From: Varanus komodoensis
Taxonomy: Eukaryota > Chordata > Lepidosauria > Squamata > Varanidae
Direction of reading: 5' to 3'
Assembly: GCF_004798865.1 (NCBI RefSeq)
Contig: NW_025336598.1
Location: 29,017,935-29,081,934 of the forward strand
Length of the DNA: 64,000 nucleotides
The notes beneath the pieces were generated by a model that saw only the letters and a program-made list of their open reading frames with translations, searched no databases and was not told where the DNA came from. The position numbers and the translations under genes are program-made. Below, in pieces: positions 12,078-23,681 of this stretch; the stretch's first letter is position 1, and each line of letters opens with the position of its first letter.

Positions 12078-12332
12078 TGCCGTTCGCTGTGCCTCGTGCC
12101 GCTTTCGACTTTCGCTTAGAGCTGTTACCTTGCTCTCAATTGTCCTTCTTTCCCAGTTTTTTCTTCTAAAAAAAAAAACCTTGCTCCCAGTTCATTGTTC
12201 CTCGTAGTTTTTCTCTTGTTATTTCTACTTTCGATCTATCTATCTGAAAAAACAAAAAAAATATACTTACCCTCTGCACTATCCCTCTCTTCTTCTTCTT
12301 CTCCTCCTCCTCCTCCTCCTCCTCCTCCTCCA

Positions 12333-14296
12333 ATGGCGCAGCGAGCGGCTTTCCGCAAATGTGCGGACTGCGGGTCAAAAATGGCACCAACTGACCCATA
12401 TGACCTATGCCTCCTCTGCCTGGGAGAGGGGCATAGGATGGATAAATGCGCGCATTGCCTGGCCTTCTCCAAGTAGGCCAGGAAGAACCGCGAAAACTGC
12501 CTCCAGAGACTCCTTTGGGATCGGGCTCTGATGCAATCAGAGCCACTTGTTGCCGTCCCAAAACCTGGCTCCGCTTCTGTGGCCCCACCCTCACGGCCTT
12601 CGGATGAAGGTGCGTCTGCTTCGGTGGCTCCCTCTGCTTCACCTAAAAAGAAGCATGGAAAGCGGAAGCATGCCGAATCCGAGAAGTTGGCAGGCCATAA
12701 AAAGGCCAGGAAGGAGAAGGTCTCCGACCCTCCCAAGAAAACCAGGAATTCAGACCATCCGGACCGTCCCCAACATCGGGACTCGGATCCGATGGGCCCC
12801 TCGGTACCAGTGGCACTTATGGTACCGACTCCGTCCGAACCGGTCCTCCAGGAGGCTATGCGGGTTACCCCTCAAGGGTCTCCCCGACATGTGGTTGACC
12901 TCCTGCCTGCACCTCTTCCAACTCTACGGGGTTCAATATCCGACGGGGAAATCAAGGACTTCCCTCCTAGGGCAATGTCACTGACACCCATGCCCGCGGT
13001 CACAATGGAAGCGGACATTGGACTGTCCCCACCGGAGAGCCAGAGGAGCCGCTCTGTAGAGCAACGTCCGGAGAGCTGGCGTTGCCCCTACTACCATACT
13101 TGGGATGATCCGCTCTCCGTAGGGTACTACCCTGCTCCCAGGGCACGATCCTCTCCTCCATCCCGTGACCAACCGCGCTCATTGGATCTGAGGCGGGCAT
13201 CACCTTGATCCCTACAGGGTGGAAGCAGCCGCTCCTTCTCCCCGGCGGAGTCATCATCTTTGGCCCCACCCTACTATGGTGCCAATTTGGCCGACTCGGA
13301 GGTCAACTCAACCTCTCTGGACGTCGCTGTGACATCCCAGGGTCCTATGTGGCCTGATGAGTCCCACGTCTCCTTCGCGGAGCTGATGTCTAGACTTGTC
13401 CAGTCCCTGGACATCAACACTGCCCAGCACCCCGGGACCGACGATGGACAAGTTCTACGATGTCATCCGTGGGGAGCAATCAACATCCATCGTCCTGCCG
13501 CTCATAGCCACCTTGCGGCAGGTGATGACGCAGCCCTGGGACTTGCCATCACATCCTCAGCCGACGTCCAGGAGATATGAGTCGATGTACAGGGTTCGGG
13601 AGGAGGACATCCCCTTCCTCCTCCGGCATCCCAAACTGAACTCTGCGGTCATCGAATCGAGAGGCGAGAGGGCACATGGCACCAAGGGATAAAGAGGGCC
13701 AAAAAATAGACTCCCTGGCTAGGCGAGTCTATGCTGCTTCAGGCTTGGGGCTCCGTATATCAAATTACGAGGCGATGTTGGCGAGGTATCAATACTTCAT
13801 TATACAGCGCCTGCACAACGTCGCCTCCACCCTCCCGGACCACCAGGGTGACCTCCTGAAGGTCCTGATTAAGGAAGCCATGCAGGTCACGGTGCAGCAG
13901 TTATCCACGGCGAGGCACGACGTGGATACTGATTCACGGGCCTTGGTCAGTGCCGTTTCTCTCCAAAGGCATGCATGGCTTCGGAATTGTAATTTTCCAG
14001 AAGAAACCAAGTGCAGGATCGAGGAAATGCCTTTCGATGGATCCGGGCTTTTCCATTCTCGCACTGACCACAAGCTCAAGAAGCTGCATGAATCGAGGAT
14101 GACGGCACGCAGGATGGAGATACAGTCCCACGCCAGACGTAAGTGGTCCTGGAATTGTCCATCCTACAGGCAATCATATCAACCGAGGCAGCAGCCACAA
14201 CACCGCCAGCAACAGCAACAGCAGCGCCACCATCCTCAGCCCCAACAAGGCTCCCAACAAGGCCGCCGTCGTTTCGACGATCGGAGGCAACGTTGA
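12333..14296 (+). pseudogene. DIRS gag-like region (fossil)
   Basis: Starts after a pyrimidine-rich (TCT/TCC)n tract at about 12290-12331. It opens MAQRAAFRKCADCGSK and continues with a Cys/His cluster typical of DIRS first frames, then a charged Lys/Pro-rich part, and ends in a Gln/Arg-rich tract. The frame is broken a few times. Confidence 0.7.
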
Positions 14297-14429
14297 CGGG
14301 ACTGGCGAACCATTCCTCACGCTCCACCAATACCCCCCCTCTCATCTGGGGATCGGCTTCGAAGCCGACTCCCCATTTGGGAGTCCATCACATCTGATCA
14401 GTGGGTATTGTCCATCGTTCAACACGGCT

Positions 14430-15669
14430 ATCGAATAGAAGTTGACATTGTTCCTCCGTTGAGTCCGATCCAGTCCACTTCATGTTCACTGGTACTGCTC
14501 GACGAAATATATCAACTTCTTCATAAAGGAGCGATTCATCAAGTATCCCCATCTGACGGACTCCACGGATTCTATTCCAGATACTTCAGGTCCCTAAGCG
14601 GGATGGTGGTCTACATCCGATTTTGGACTTATGGAACTTAAATAAGTTTATTGTACCAAAAAAGTTTTGTATGACTACCCTTCAAAACATTTTGCCGTTG
14701 CTAAAGAGAGAGGATTGGTTTGCCTCATTGGACTTCAAGGACCCCTACTTCCATATTTCAATTCACCCAAGTTACAGGCGTTTCCTTCATTTTGCGGTTG
14801 CAAACCAACTTTATGAGTTTACAGTTTTGCCTTTTGGACTGGCTACGGCTCCGAGGGTTTTTACCAAGTGCATGGCTCCTGTCTGTGCCTTCCTATGCCT
14901 CCAGGGCATACAAATTTATCCGTACCTCGATGACTGGCTGTTGGTGTCGCAGTCCAGAGAAGGACTCCTTGCAGCCATCCATACAACTTGTGCCTTGCTC
15001 AATAGCCTAGGCCTACGTATTAATACTGAGAAATCTTCTCTTCTCCCGACACAGACGCTCTCTTTCATTGGAGCCCGCTTGGATTCGACGTTGGAAAAAG
15101 CCTTCCTCCCTCAGGACAGACAACAGACTCTTGCTCACCACATCCATCGAATCCGACGAGAGGGAACAGTCCCAGCGAGGTCTATCCAGAGGATCCTGGG
15201 ACATATGGCTTCCTCAGTTGCCGTAGTTCCACATGCCAGGCTTCGGCTTCGCCCACTGCACCTCTTTTTCAACAAGGTGTACCATCCTCAAAGAGATCCG
15301 CAGTCGAGACTGATTCGGATCCCAACTTCCGTGCTTCACTCTCTGCATTGGTGGTTGGAACAGACCGATCTTACAATAGGAGTCCCCTTCAGGGTGCGAC
15401 CTCCTACGATTACCCTTGGCACCAACGCGTCTCTTCTAGGATGGGGAGCTATATGCTCCAGCCTATCTACCCAGGGTACATGGAATCGTCGAGAATCCAC
15501 GAATCATATCAACTTCCTAGAACTACTGGCAGTTTTCAAAGCTCTGTGCTCTTTCGAGGACATCCTTCATCATCAGATCGTTCAGATAACTTCGGACAAT
15601 ATAGCTACCGTCTTTTATCTGAACAAACAAGGGGGAACAAAGTCACCGACTCTAGCCAGGCATCTATGA
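14430..15669 (+). pseudogene. DIRS reverse transcriptase / RNase H region (fossil)
   Basis: Open for 348 codons from 14623. Recognisable parts are the palm segment WFASLDFKDPYFHI, the fingers/palm phrase LPFGLATAPRVFTK, the YLDD active-site box near 14926, and a C-terminal RNase H-like part with a TSDN box. It overlaps the recombinase frame, as is usual for DIRS. Confidence 0.85.
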
Positions 15670-16301
15670 AAATTTGGGACTGGTGCATCCGGAGACACAT
15701 CGAACTTTCGGCGATGGTGGATCTTCGATTGGTCTCTTGGAAGACGGCGTTTCTTGTAGCTGTCACTTCAGCCCAGAGGGCCAGTGAACTTTGCGCGCTT
15801 CGCATAGACCCTCCTTATTTAAACTTTCACAGGGAGAAAGTCGTTTTATGCCTCAACCCGTCTTTTTTGCCTAAAGTGTCTACACCTTTCCATACAGGAC
15901 AAGACATTGTGCTGCCTGCCTTTTTTCCGTCACCCTTGACTCCATTGGAAAGATCTTTGCATTCACTCGATTTTCGCTGTTGCTTAGCCTTCTACCGATC
16001 GCGAACAGAGTCAATTCGACGATCCAATAAACTATTCATCAAATATTCTGCTAGGGATCAGGGCGATCCAGTCACTCCGCAGAGAATTTCTAAGTGGATA
16101 GTCCACACTATAGTCTTATGCTATCAATTAGCTAAGCTCGAACTGCCTTCAGTTCCTCAAGGCCATTCTGCTAGAGCTGTTGCAACCTTGTCTGCATTCG
16201 CATTCGGGGTCCCGATTGTGACATCTGCCGAGCCGCTACTTGGGCGAACCCTTGCACCTTCGCCAGGCACCTTCGCCAGGCACTACCGTCTCGATGTTTG
16301 A
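15348..16301 (+). pseudogene. DIRS tyrosine recombinase region (fossil)
   Basis: The 317-codon frame overlaps the RT/RNase H end; its N-terminal third is read in another frame from the RNase H part. The C-terminal half holds phrases of a phage-integrase-like tyrosine recombinase (TSAQRASELCALR, VTPQRISKW, HSARAVATLSAFAFG, HYRLDV). This enzyme would insert a circular DNA copy. Confidence 0.8.
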
Positions 16302-16398
16302 GCTCGACAGGATTGCTCCTTCGGTAAAGCTGTTCTCTCCTCCGTTCTTCAATGAGGACACCTTCCCTCCTCCTTTATGGCAAGCTTGTTAATCTACC

Positions 16399-16490
16399 CA
16401 TATGTGTGATGCACAGAGGCCACGACGAAGAAAAGCAGGTTGCTTACCTGTAACTGATGTTCTTCGAGTGGCCATCTGTGCAGTCACACA
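16399..16490. repeat. DIRS internal complementary region
   Basis: The left half (to about 16431) is the inverse complement of the outermost left ITR (ttcttcgtcgtggcctctgt). The right half is the inverse complement of the outermost right ITR (gccactcgaagaacatcag ... gcaacctgctttt). It thus records the joined ends of the element, the template used to complete and circularise the copy. Confidence 0.85.
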
Positions 16491-16620
16491 ACCCACCCAC
16501 CGGCCCCACTCGGTGTTGGTGAGTGAATGCATCTTTTGGTACCGACTATGCCCTTTTTCACGGTACTGACATCAAAAAAAACCAAAAACAAAGTTTTTTC
16601 AATAAGATAGCCTAGGTTCG

Positions 16621-16815
16621 GTCGCAAAGACTGAACAAAATGGCAGATGCTCCGCTCTTTATAGGCCACAGGGGGAGGGGGAGCAGAGCTTCCCGCCAAA
16701 AACCGTAAGCTGTCAATCTTCCGGCCAAAGGTACTGCGCAGGCGCAGCACCCATATGTGTGACTGCACAGATGGCCACTCGAAGAACATCAGTTACAGGT
16801 AAGCAACCTGCTTTT
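16621..16815 (-). repeat. DIRS right inverted terminal repeat
   Basis: Begins gtcgcaaagactgaacaaaa and ends aagcaacctgctttt. It pairs with 11913-12077 and carries an extra outer segment of about 45 bases matching the right half of the internal complementary region. Confidence 0.85.
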
Positions 16816-18464
16816 TTATTGAGAGGCTATGTGGGGGAAGTTAGTCTGGGCAGAGCGATTGTGACTCTCTGCTCCCACAAACTGTACGGCGCTGACCACA
16901 CCGCAAGGGTCACTTTTCAGGGATTGGAAAATGTAGGACAAAAGCTGCTGGCTGCCTTCACCCAGTAAGCAGGCCACGTTGATCCAGAATTCTTTCTTGT
17001 CAAGATGCTTAGCTGGGATATCAGCAAAGCTGCTGTCACATAAGGAATCAAGACCTTCCCTACAAGTCTTTTTCTTTAATCCCGTCTTCTATGGCAAATG
17101 AGCAAAAGCACAACAGCCAGAATTTCTTTCTGACTTCTGTTTGAAAGCAAGTGCAATAATAATGATGATGGTGGTGGTGGTGGTAATAATAAAAAATTAA
17201 AAGTAAAGGCAGCAGTGTTCATTTAGCAACCAAATGTGTTCCCCATTCCCTTCATTTTGGGTACTTGAAAGAGGCATGCATCTCATTTCAGCTTCATTTG
17301 GTCTTCCCGTGAATAAAAACTGGCAGCTTAGAAGCTCTGGCACAACCTGAATCGTATCCACCAACAACATGCTTTGAATATGATTTCTCTAGAGCTCCTT
17401 CTCAATAGCTCTCTATTGATTTCAAGATGCATCTGCTCAGCATTGGCCGCTTCCTCCAGGCTGGAAAAAAGAGCCCCTTCTGGCATGAAACGGGGACTTA
17501 ATTAGTGGTGCAGAGTGTTTTATTATTCAAAGTAATAAGGACAGTGGGAGAGGAATGAGAAAGGGAGGAAGATGGAAGGAAGGAAGGAAGATGGCTCTTG
17601 AGTTCTCCTGAGAACTGTATATTTTCTGTTACTGTTCACAGTATTATTCTGCAGTGAAACTGGATCTCACTCCTGAACAAACAAACAGCAAATGTTGGAC
17701 CTTTTTGGTGAGTGACAACTCCTCCACCATGTCCTCTGTACGCTAACAGTCTGTCTTCCTTATTTTGCTTTTTTCAGTAAGGCAGGATAGATTCAGAATA
17801 GATATTCTCTCTGCCTGGTCTTCTGTTTTTCCCTAACCTACCACTTCTCCAAAAGTCTCAATGTTTATGCAGCAGTTATGCCAAACAGGTTCTCCAGATA
17901 ATTTTATATATGAAGCAGAAGTGAATGAATATGTTAAGTTGAGGCTCTCTCAGTTTTTACTTCTTCTAATATTAACTTCAGTCAGTCCAAAATGTAGCTA
18001 TTTTTAAAAGTTTGCATGGATATTCATAAGCATCATGCATCTTTATCATAATGCATATATACTTTTTGTGCAATTTCCCAAACATAGAGAATTTTAATAT
18101 TTTCCCTAAAATGAGCATTTTACATGCATTTTTGAGGGGAGAAAGCCATTGAAAAATTCAAAGAAATGCAGGTTTCAGAAAAATAAGTGTCGGTTTGCAG
18201 AGTGGTTCAAAAGTGCAAAATCAACCCAAACATCTTCCCATCCCTAGCGTATGGGAAACGCTACCTGAAACACCAAGCTTTGCTCAGGTCATCATTGCCA
18301 AGTGCACAGAGTGGTGGTCCCTTTGCAAATGCCTTGGCCAGTGTGATTCCAAAGGCCATTAGACTAGCTTGGAGACTGAGGCAACAGAAAATGAGATGGG
18401 AGGAGGGAAAGTTTGGTGAGCTATTTGAGTCTGCTCTTCACTACACTGCTTGCAGAGATGCATT
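16816..18464. other. Intergenic, no gene; GGT-rich microsatellite
   Basis: A (GAT/GGT)n microsatellite at about 17158-17192 and a GGAA-rich patch near 17575. The 101-codon frame from 18187 has no recognised family and runs into the L1-derived insertion, so it is not supported as a gene. Confidence 0.45.
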
Positions 18465-18479
18465 GGAAAGAACCAAGTG
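18465..18479. repeat. Target-site duplication, left copy
   Basis: GGAAAGAACCAAGTG, identical to 21088-21102. Confidence 0.85.
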
Positions 18480-21087
18480 GATTCCAAGATGACGTCGGAA
18501 CAAGACGGATGTGACTAATGGAGTTCATTTATCACACCGGTTTTACTTGGCAGTGAGTCGTGGGAGACTCATCTAAGCCCTGTCGGGGTGAAGACAGATT
18601 GCCTGGGCATGCTTTTGGCTTGATGTGAGATGGCAATCTCATATCTGCTGAGAGCAATTCAGGTACTTCTCAACCGAGTAACACAGGGGGTGGTTTCAGC
18701 CCCTTCAAGTTCTCGATATCTTAGAAGATTAGCTTAGGATTTTTATTAGCTAGATAAGCATTGGAACTGCTGAGTAAATATTTTTTACTTCTTTCGCAAT
18801 ATTACCCATGGAAAAGCTGCATTTGTTTATAATTTGGCATTAAAAAAAGAAAAACCCTCTGGATGTTTAGGCGGTGACTGAGATGAGAGAGTGCTGACGC
18901 TTTTGTCCACGTTGAAGCTGAAGAAAAAAACTTTTTCCTCTAACCTCTCTAAGGGTATAAAATTAGTTTAAATTTTTAAGGTGCAATTACGTGATAGGAG
19001 TTCAAAGCTTTGACCGATCATTTTGGATATCTGTTTGGACTTCTGCCAAGATCAACTGGACACTCACCAGGATATTTTTCACATTGTTGGATGCTTTCTT
19101 CATTAATGTGACAACTGTTTGGGTGAGCATTCCTATTTTCCTTTTGCAATACTACTTGTGGAAAAACTATATCTGTTGTTAATTGGCATAAAATAAGAGA
19201 AAAGGGAGAAAAGAGGAAAGATATAAGAATCTCCATTTCCTCTCCTGCATTTCTGGGACCTCTGCCAAAGTATTTGGCAACTTGCCAACCTTCTCACCTC
19301 TAGTGTTCTAGAGAAAAGAAAAGTGGAACTGATCTTGGCTGCCACTTTGTGGCTATTGGAATTATTGCAATGATGGAAGAGCTGAAGATATTTTTTTTGG
19401 AAATACAAGAATCTTTAACAATTTTACAAATATTCCAAGAGGTGATGTTGAGGCAACAGGAAATCTTCTCAATTGTACAAAAAAAGCGCTTTGATAAGCC
19501 TGATGCTTCTTTTAAGGAGATGGTGATTGATGTAGAATCCAAAACAGAACAGAATATACAAGAAATGCAACAAGTATATGAAAAATTTGAAACATTTGAA
19601 ACTGTGGATAAAAAGAAACAAATTTGGCCACTAAAGGAAGGATTTTCTTTTTGAAGGATGGGTGGATCCTGAATTAACTAAAATTTATTCTGAGGAAGAA
19701 GAAACAGTGAAGGTTGATTTGCAGCAAAAAACACAGCCATTGGGAATAAATACTGACCTACAATAAATGCTACAATCACTGAAGGTAAAGCAAGAAATAG
19801 TGAAGATTGAAATACAGACTTTGAAGTGGGTTGATTTTCAACAAATAACACCAAGGGGAGAAAGATGGGCTGGAGATGTAAAGTTTAAAAATATTGATTT
19901 TCAACAAACCCTATTAAAACAAAAGCAGTCTGGAAGAGGTGTAAAAAAGAAATCTTAAAAAGGAATGGTATAAATGGGTTGGCATGTTTATTGTGGTATG
20001 GAAAGGCTAAGGTATATGATTTTAACTGTGGAAGCTTTTCTACATTTAAATGTGTTGAATTATGAAGAGATTATAAGATAAGATTTAAACTGAACTAAGA
20101 AGGAGAAGAATAGGAGTGGAGTCCCCCCCCCCTTTTTTTCTCTCCTTTGTGAATGATATAAGGGAAAATTAGAGATTCTTTTCTTTTTCTTTTCTTTTTC
20201 TTTTTTTATCTTAAAAATGAATGACCAAAAGCTAAGTTGCATGACTCTTTTGTCTTTGAATTGCTATACTAGAAAATGACTATTATGGGAGTAGGAGGAG
20301 CTGTACTAAATAGATTTCTTTTTACAAGCGAGATATATTAAAGATTGTAAGGAGCTGGATTCTTATAAGGAGTTAATTGTATGTGATTAAGTGAAGTGTA
20401 AGCTAGATGAAACTTTAATAAATTAGCTTAAAGAAAATTTGTTTAAAAGATATCATAGATAATTGTTGTCATTAAATAGATTAGATAAGATGTCCTTAAA
20501 GATGCTAAATGGATGTTAGACATGTGAACATAAATTAGGTTAAAAGTCTTTAGTTCTTTTTTAAGCTTGGAACTTTTCTTCTCTTTCACTTTCCTTTTTA
20601 GTGGATATTAGACTGGAATGCTAGGAAGCAAAAAATGTATTTGATCATATTTGTAACTATTATAATGAGGCGTTTATCTGTTTAATATTAGAAAAATGGA
20701 AAGATCTGGAATTGTGTAGAGTTGGTTAGATTGAAGCTACTATTGAAGAAGAAAGATATTGACTTTTATCAAATTTGGAGAGTCTTTCTTTTAATATTGG
20801 TCAAGGAAAACGGGACTCTGTAAGAAATGGATGGACTGATCTTACTACAGAAGGAGAAAGAAGATAGTGACTTCTATCAAATTTGGAACCTTTTTTTATT
20901 TTTTATTGGCTGGAGAAACAGGGCTTGGTTTAGATCTAAAAATGTTTTTTAAGATTCCATAAATGGATCTGAATATGATTACAGAATGTTAAAAGATATG
21001 TAGTAATGGGCTGTCTCAGTAGTTCCGATGTTTTTAGTACTTTTTAAAAATTTAATAAAAAAGTGCTGCAAAAAAAGAAAAGAAAAA
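18480..21087 (+). mobile_element. L1-derived, ORF2-less retroelement with perfect target duplication
   Basis: A 2.6-kb insertion with direct repeats GGAAAGAACCAAGTG immediately outside both ends (18465-18479 and 21088-21102) and an A-rich 3' end (aaaaaagaaaagaaaaa). These are hallmarks of L1-machinery retroposition. It has a 5' leader of about 0.85 kb, a short coiled-coil frame (19349-19654) resembling the N-terminal part of an L1 ORF1, and a long AT-rich 3' part with no reverse transcriptase. It could be a HAL1-like ('half-L1') family or an internally deleted copy. The first-frame remnant is decayed after about 100 codons. Confidence 0.75.
19349..19654 (+). CDS. L1 ORF1-like coiled-coil frame (remnant)
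   Basis: 101 codons. From about residue 8 the sequence is helical and heptad-like (MEELKIFFLEIQESLTILQI, later VESKTEQNIQEMQQVYEKF), as in the N-terminal coiled coil of L1 ORF1 proteins. No RNA-recognition domain follows in frame. Assignment to L1 rests on the coiled coil plus the insertion hallmarks around it. Confidence 0.45.
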   Translation: MAIGIIAMMEELKIFFLEIQESLTILQIFQEVMLRQQEIFSIVQKKRFDKPDASFKEMVIDVESKTEQNIQEMQQVYEKFETFETVDKKKQIWPLKEGFSF

Positions 21088-21102
21088 GGAAAGAACCAAG
21101 TG
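21088..21102. repeat. Target-site duplication, right copy
   Basis: GGAAAGAACCAAGTG, directly following the A-rich tail of the L1-derived insertion. Confidence 0.85.
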
Positions 21103-23354
21103 CAGTAGGTAGACAGAGGCTGCAGGATCTATACTTCTGCCCTGAGAGCCACTAACCAGAGCCTGGTGCAAAACACATACACTTAGGATTAAAGTATCAT
21201 GTGGTGAGGAACCTCCTCTGAGTGCCAGGACTGACTGGCACTCAGAGTCCCCCTGCCCATAGAAGTCCTTGCTATCTTTATCCCCACCCCCCTCCAGTGC
21301 TCCACCAGCTCTCTTCATTTTTGTATGTTTACAGGTCATGACGACTGCACATTACGTCCATATTATCACAGGAAGTGTGCCTGTGAATACTGATTGCTGG
21401 GGAAATGTGGGCTTCCCGCATGCAGTTCTCTGGCTACTGTAAGAGAAGGGTTTTGGACAAGTAGGGCGCTGCTTTGATCTAGCATGGCTCTGCCACCCAG
21501 GGAAGGAAACCAAAGTATTTGGATTTTTGATCCTTAGTCCTACAAGAAAGGAGAAATCTAAATCAAAAGGAGACATTCTGTTCTTTAAGGAGGCAATTAA
21601 GTGTGCAGGGTGTCTAACTAGGAATAACTCCAGGCCTCCCCGTTGGTTGCAGTGAAAATGTCTTGCTGTATAGTGAGTAAATTAAAGCAGGCAGAAGGAC
21701 ATTTTACTAGTTGGAAATCTAGCAAATTCAACCTGGACAGATGTCAGCCTGTCACTACAGACAATGTGTTTCAGCACAGCACCCTGCAAAAAACAAAACA
21801 AAAAAACCTTGGATCCAGATTCAAAGTAAATAAACTGTTCTGACCGAAGTGGACTTCCATTCCCTTTCCTTCCTGTGGCAACCTCTCCCAACCCCTATAA
21901 AGGCTATGCAAATAGTTTAAAGTCCTTCTGAATGGGCCCAGCTGTGGGGTGTGTCAGGTGGTAGGAGGTGAGCCCCAAAAATCAAGTGGATGAAGCATCC
22001 ATGCATGTAGTTCTTCCTCTTCAAAACACAGACCTTGGATCCAGCCCAAAAGTTGGGGGATGATACAGAAATTATTTAAAATATAAATAAAATATAAATT
22101 TTAAAAATACAAATAAGGACAGACAGCTGTAGTAACTGATCTGCATAGCAAAAAGAACTGCAACCGCTAGAGCTGAAGAATACTTGTACACATGGTCTTT
22201 GTTGCTCTTTTAATAGAGACATGAGTCAGGCAAGCTTCCCTAGGAAATTGCACTGCGTGTAGCAGGTCAGATTATGGTGGATACAGGAATACTTTACGGA
22301 TTAGCATGAGGGAACAAAGCAACATAAGCAGTTAATGTAGTCTTTTAAACTTGTAGCAATTCTGTAAGGATTATGTCTTGCCTTTAACTACTTTGTTAAA
22401 GTTACTCACGTTGTACATAGTAATCTAATCAGCAAAAATGGACAGGAAGCACAATGAGAACTTTGGACGTGGAGGGAAAAGTGCAGTCCTCAGTATTGAT
22501 GCAGCAAGCATCTTGTATATCGCCTTGGGAGAATTTCCTTCTTTCTCTGTCTGTTAGAAGACCACATATACCTTGCAACTCAAGGACAGTCTGGATTATT
22601 GCAGCTGTGCAAAATGCAGAACAAAATAGAGGATAATTTAAATTTGCCCTGACTATCTTGTGACCCAGGGAGCTACACATAAGACATTTACACAGCACAT
22701 TGTTGCCAGGGATGACTCATTTTGTTGCCTGAAGTGGAACAGCCAGTTCTACCCCACCCCACCCACCCCACCAAACAAGCTGTGCAGTAACCTACGCCAG
22801 CTAAGTTATTTTGGCACTGGAGCATCTTTTCCAATCTCTGGTGGGAACAAGAAACTAAACAACTAGCACATTGCTGTCTTTTCAAAGATAGCCCATATCT
22901 GCTGCCTCAGGAAGCAGCCTCACTCTTCCTCCTGGCAGGACCAGCCCTGCTTGTTGGGTCCTTAACAACCCCCATTTATGGAGGGTCTCAGGCAGGCTGT
23001 AACATCCTCAGGGGAATGGTGGGGAGCCATCGGTTATGAGTGGCGGGCTGCAAGGGGCCTGGCCAGTCTGCTCTAAAAAGTGAAAAATGATGGCAGGCAG
23101 AATTATTGGGGAGTTCTTGCACCCAGCCTGAAGTCACTGGATGGTTAGAATTTTGGTCCTGTATCCCACTGGGCTCATGATTGGGCCCCATTAAAAACAC
23201 CAGTAGGCCAGTCCTAGACTTGGTTCTTCAGGGGCTCACCAGTGAAAAAGTGTACTAAATTCATAACTAATCTGTAGAAAGCAATGCACATGGAGTGTAG
23301 CACACATGACTACTGAGCCTACATAAGACATTCAACAGGGTTAATATTTATTGA
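21103..23354. other. Intergenic, no feature seen
   Basis: AT-rich tract near 22078-22115 and a CCCAC-rich patch near 22753-22772. No recognisable gene or transposon family. Confidence 0.45.
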
Positions 23355-23681
23355 GCTACTCTCTGCAATGCTCCTTCTCCCTGAAGGAGATTAGGAGGGT
23401 GACTACCCGGAGAAGGGCCTTCTCTGTGGTGGTGCCCCAGTTGTGGAATTCGCTCCCCAGAGAGGTTCGCCAGGTGCCGTCACTTTATTCTTTTCAGTGC
23501 CAGGCCAACACCTTTTTGTTTTCCCAATGTTTTAGGACCTGACTGCTTTAATTGGGGTTTTATTATTAGCTAAATTTTAGGACTCTTTTTTTTTTAAAAT
23601 CCATTTTGTATTGTTAAACCGTCCCAAGACTTTGGTAATGGGACAGTCTACAAAAGTTTTTTAAAAATAAATAAAATAAAT
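23355..23681 (+). mobile_element. L2-type LINE, end of ORF2 and 3' tail
   Basis: The frame contains TTRRRAFSVVVPQLWNSLPR followed by EVRQVPSL and FQCQANTFLFSQ, the typical C-terminal end of the L2 ORF2 protein. A 3' tail with accgtcccaagactttggta and ataaataaaataaa follows. 5'-truncated. Confidence 0.8.

Larger units (their letters stand above)
11913..16815 (+). mobile_element. DIRS-type tyrosine-recombinase retroelement (fossil, near full length)
   Basis: A 4.9-kb element bounded by inverted terminal repeats (11913-12077 and 16621-16815), with an internal complementary region near 16399-16490. In order it holds a gag-like frame with a Cys-rich knuckle, a reverse transcriptase/RNase H frame and an overlapping tyrosine-recombinase frame. 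This architecture (no LTRs, no aspartic-protease/integrase pair, inverted ends plus an internal complement, recombinase) defines the DIRS order. Both ends are present, so it looks structurally complete, but it is broken: by eye roughly four breaks, mostly in the first frame. It therefore looks relatively young but inactive. No target duplication is expected, as DIRS elements insert by recombination. Confidence 0.88.

Noticed and set aside
12166-12736. Antisense frames of 158 and 166 codons
   Set aside because: They lie opposite the DIRS first frame and arise from its (TCC)n and charged tracts; no independent evidence.
18187-18492. 101-codon frame before the L1-derived insertion
   Set aside because: No recognised family, and its end runs across the target duplication into the inserted element.
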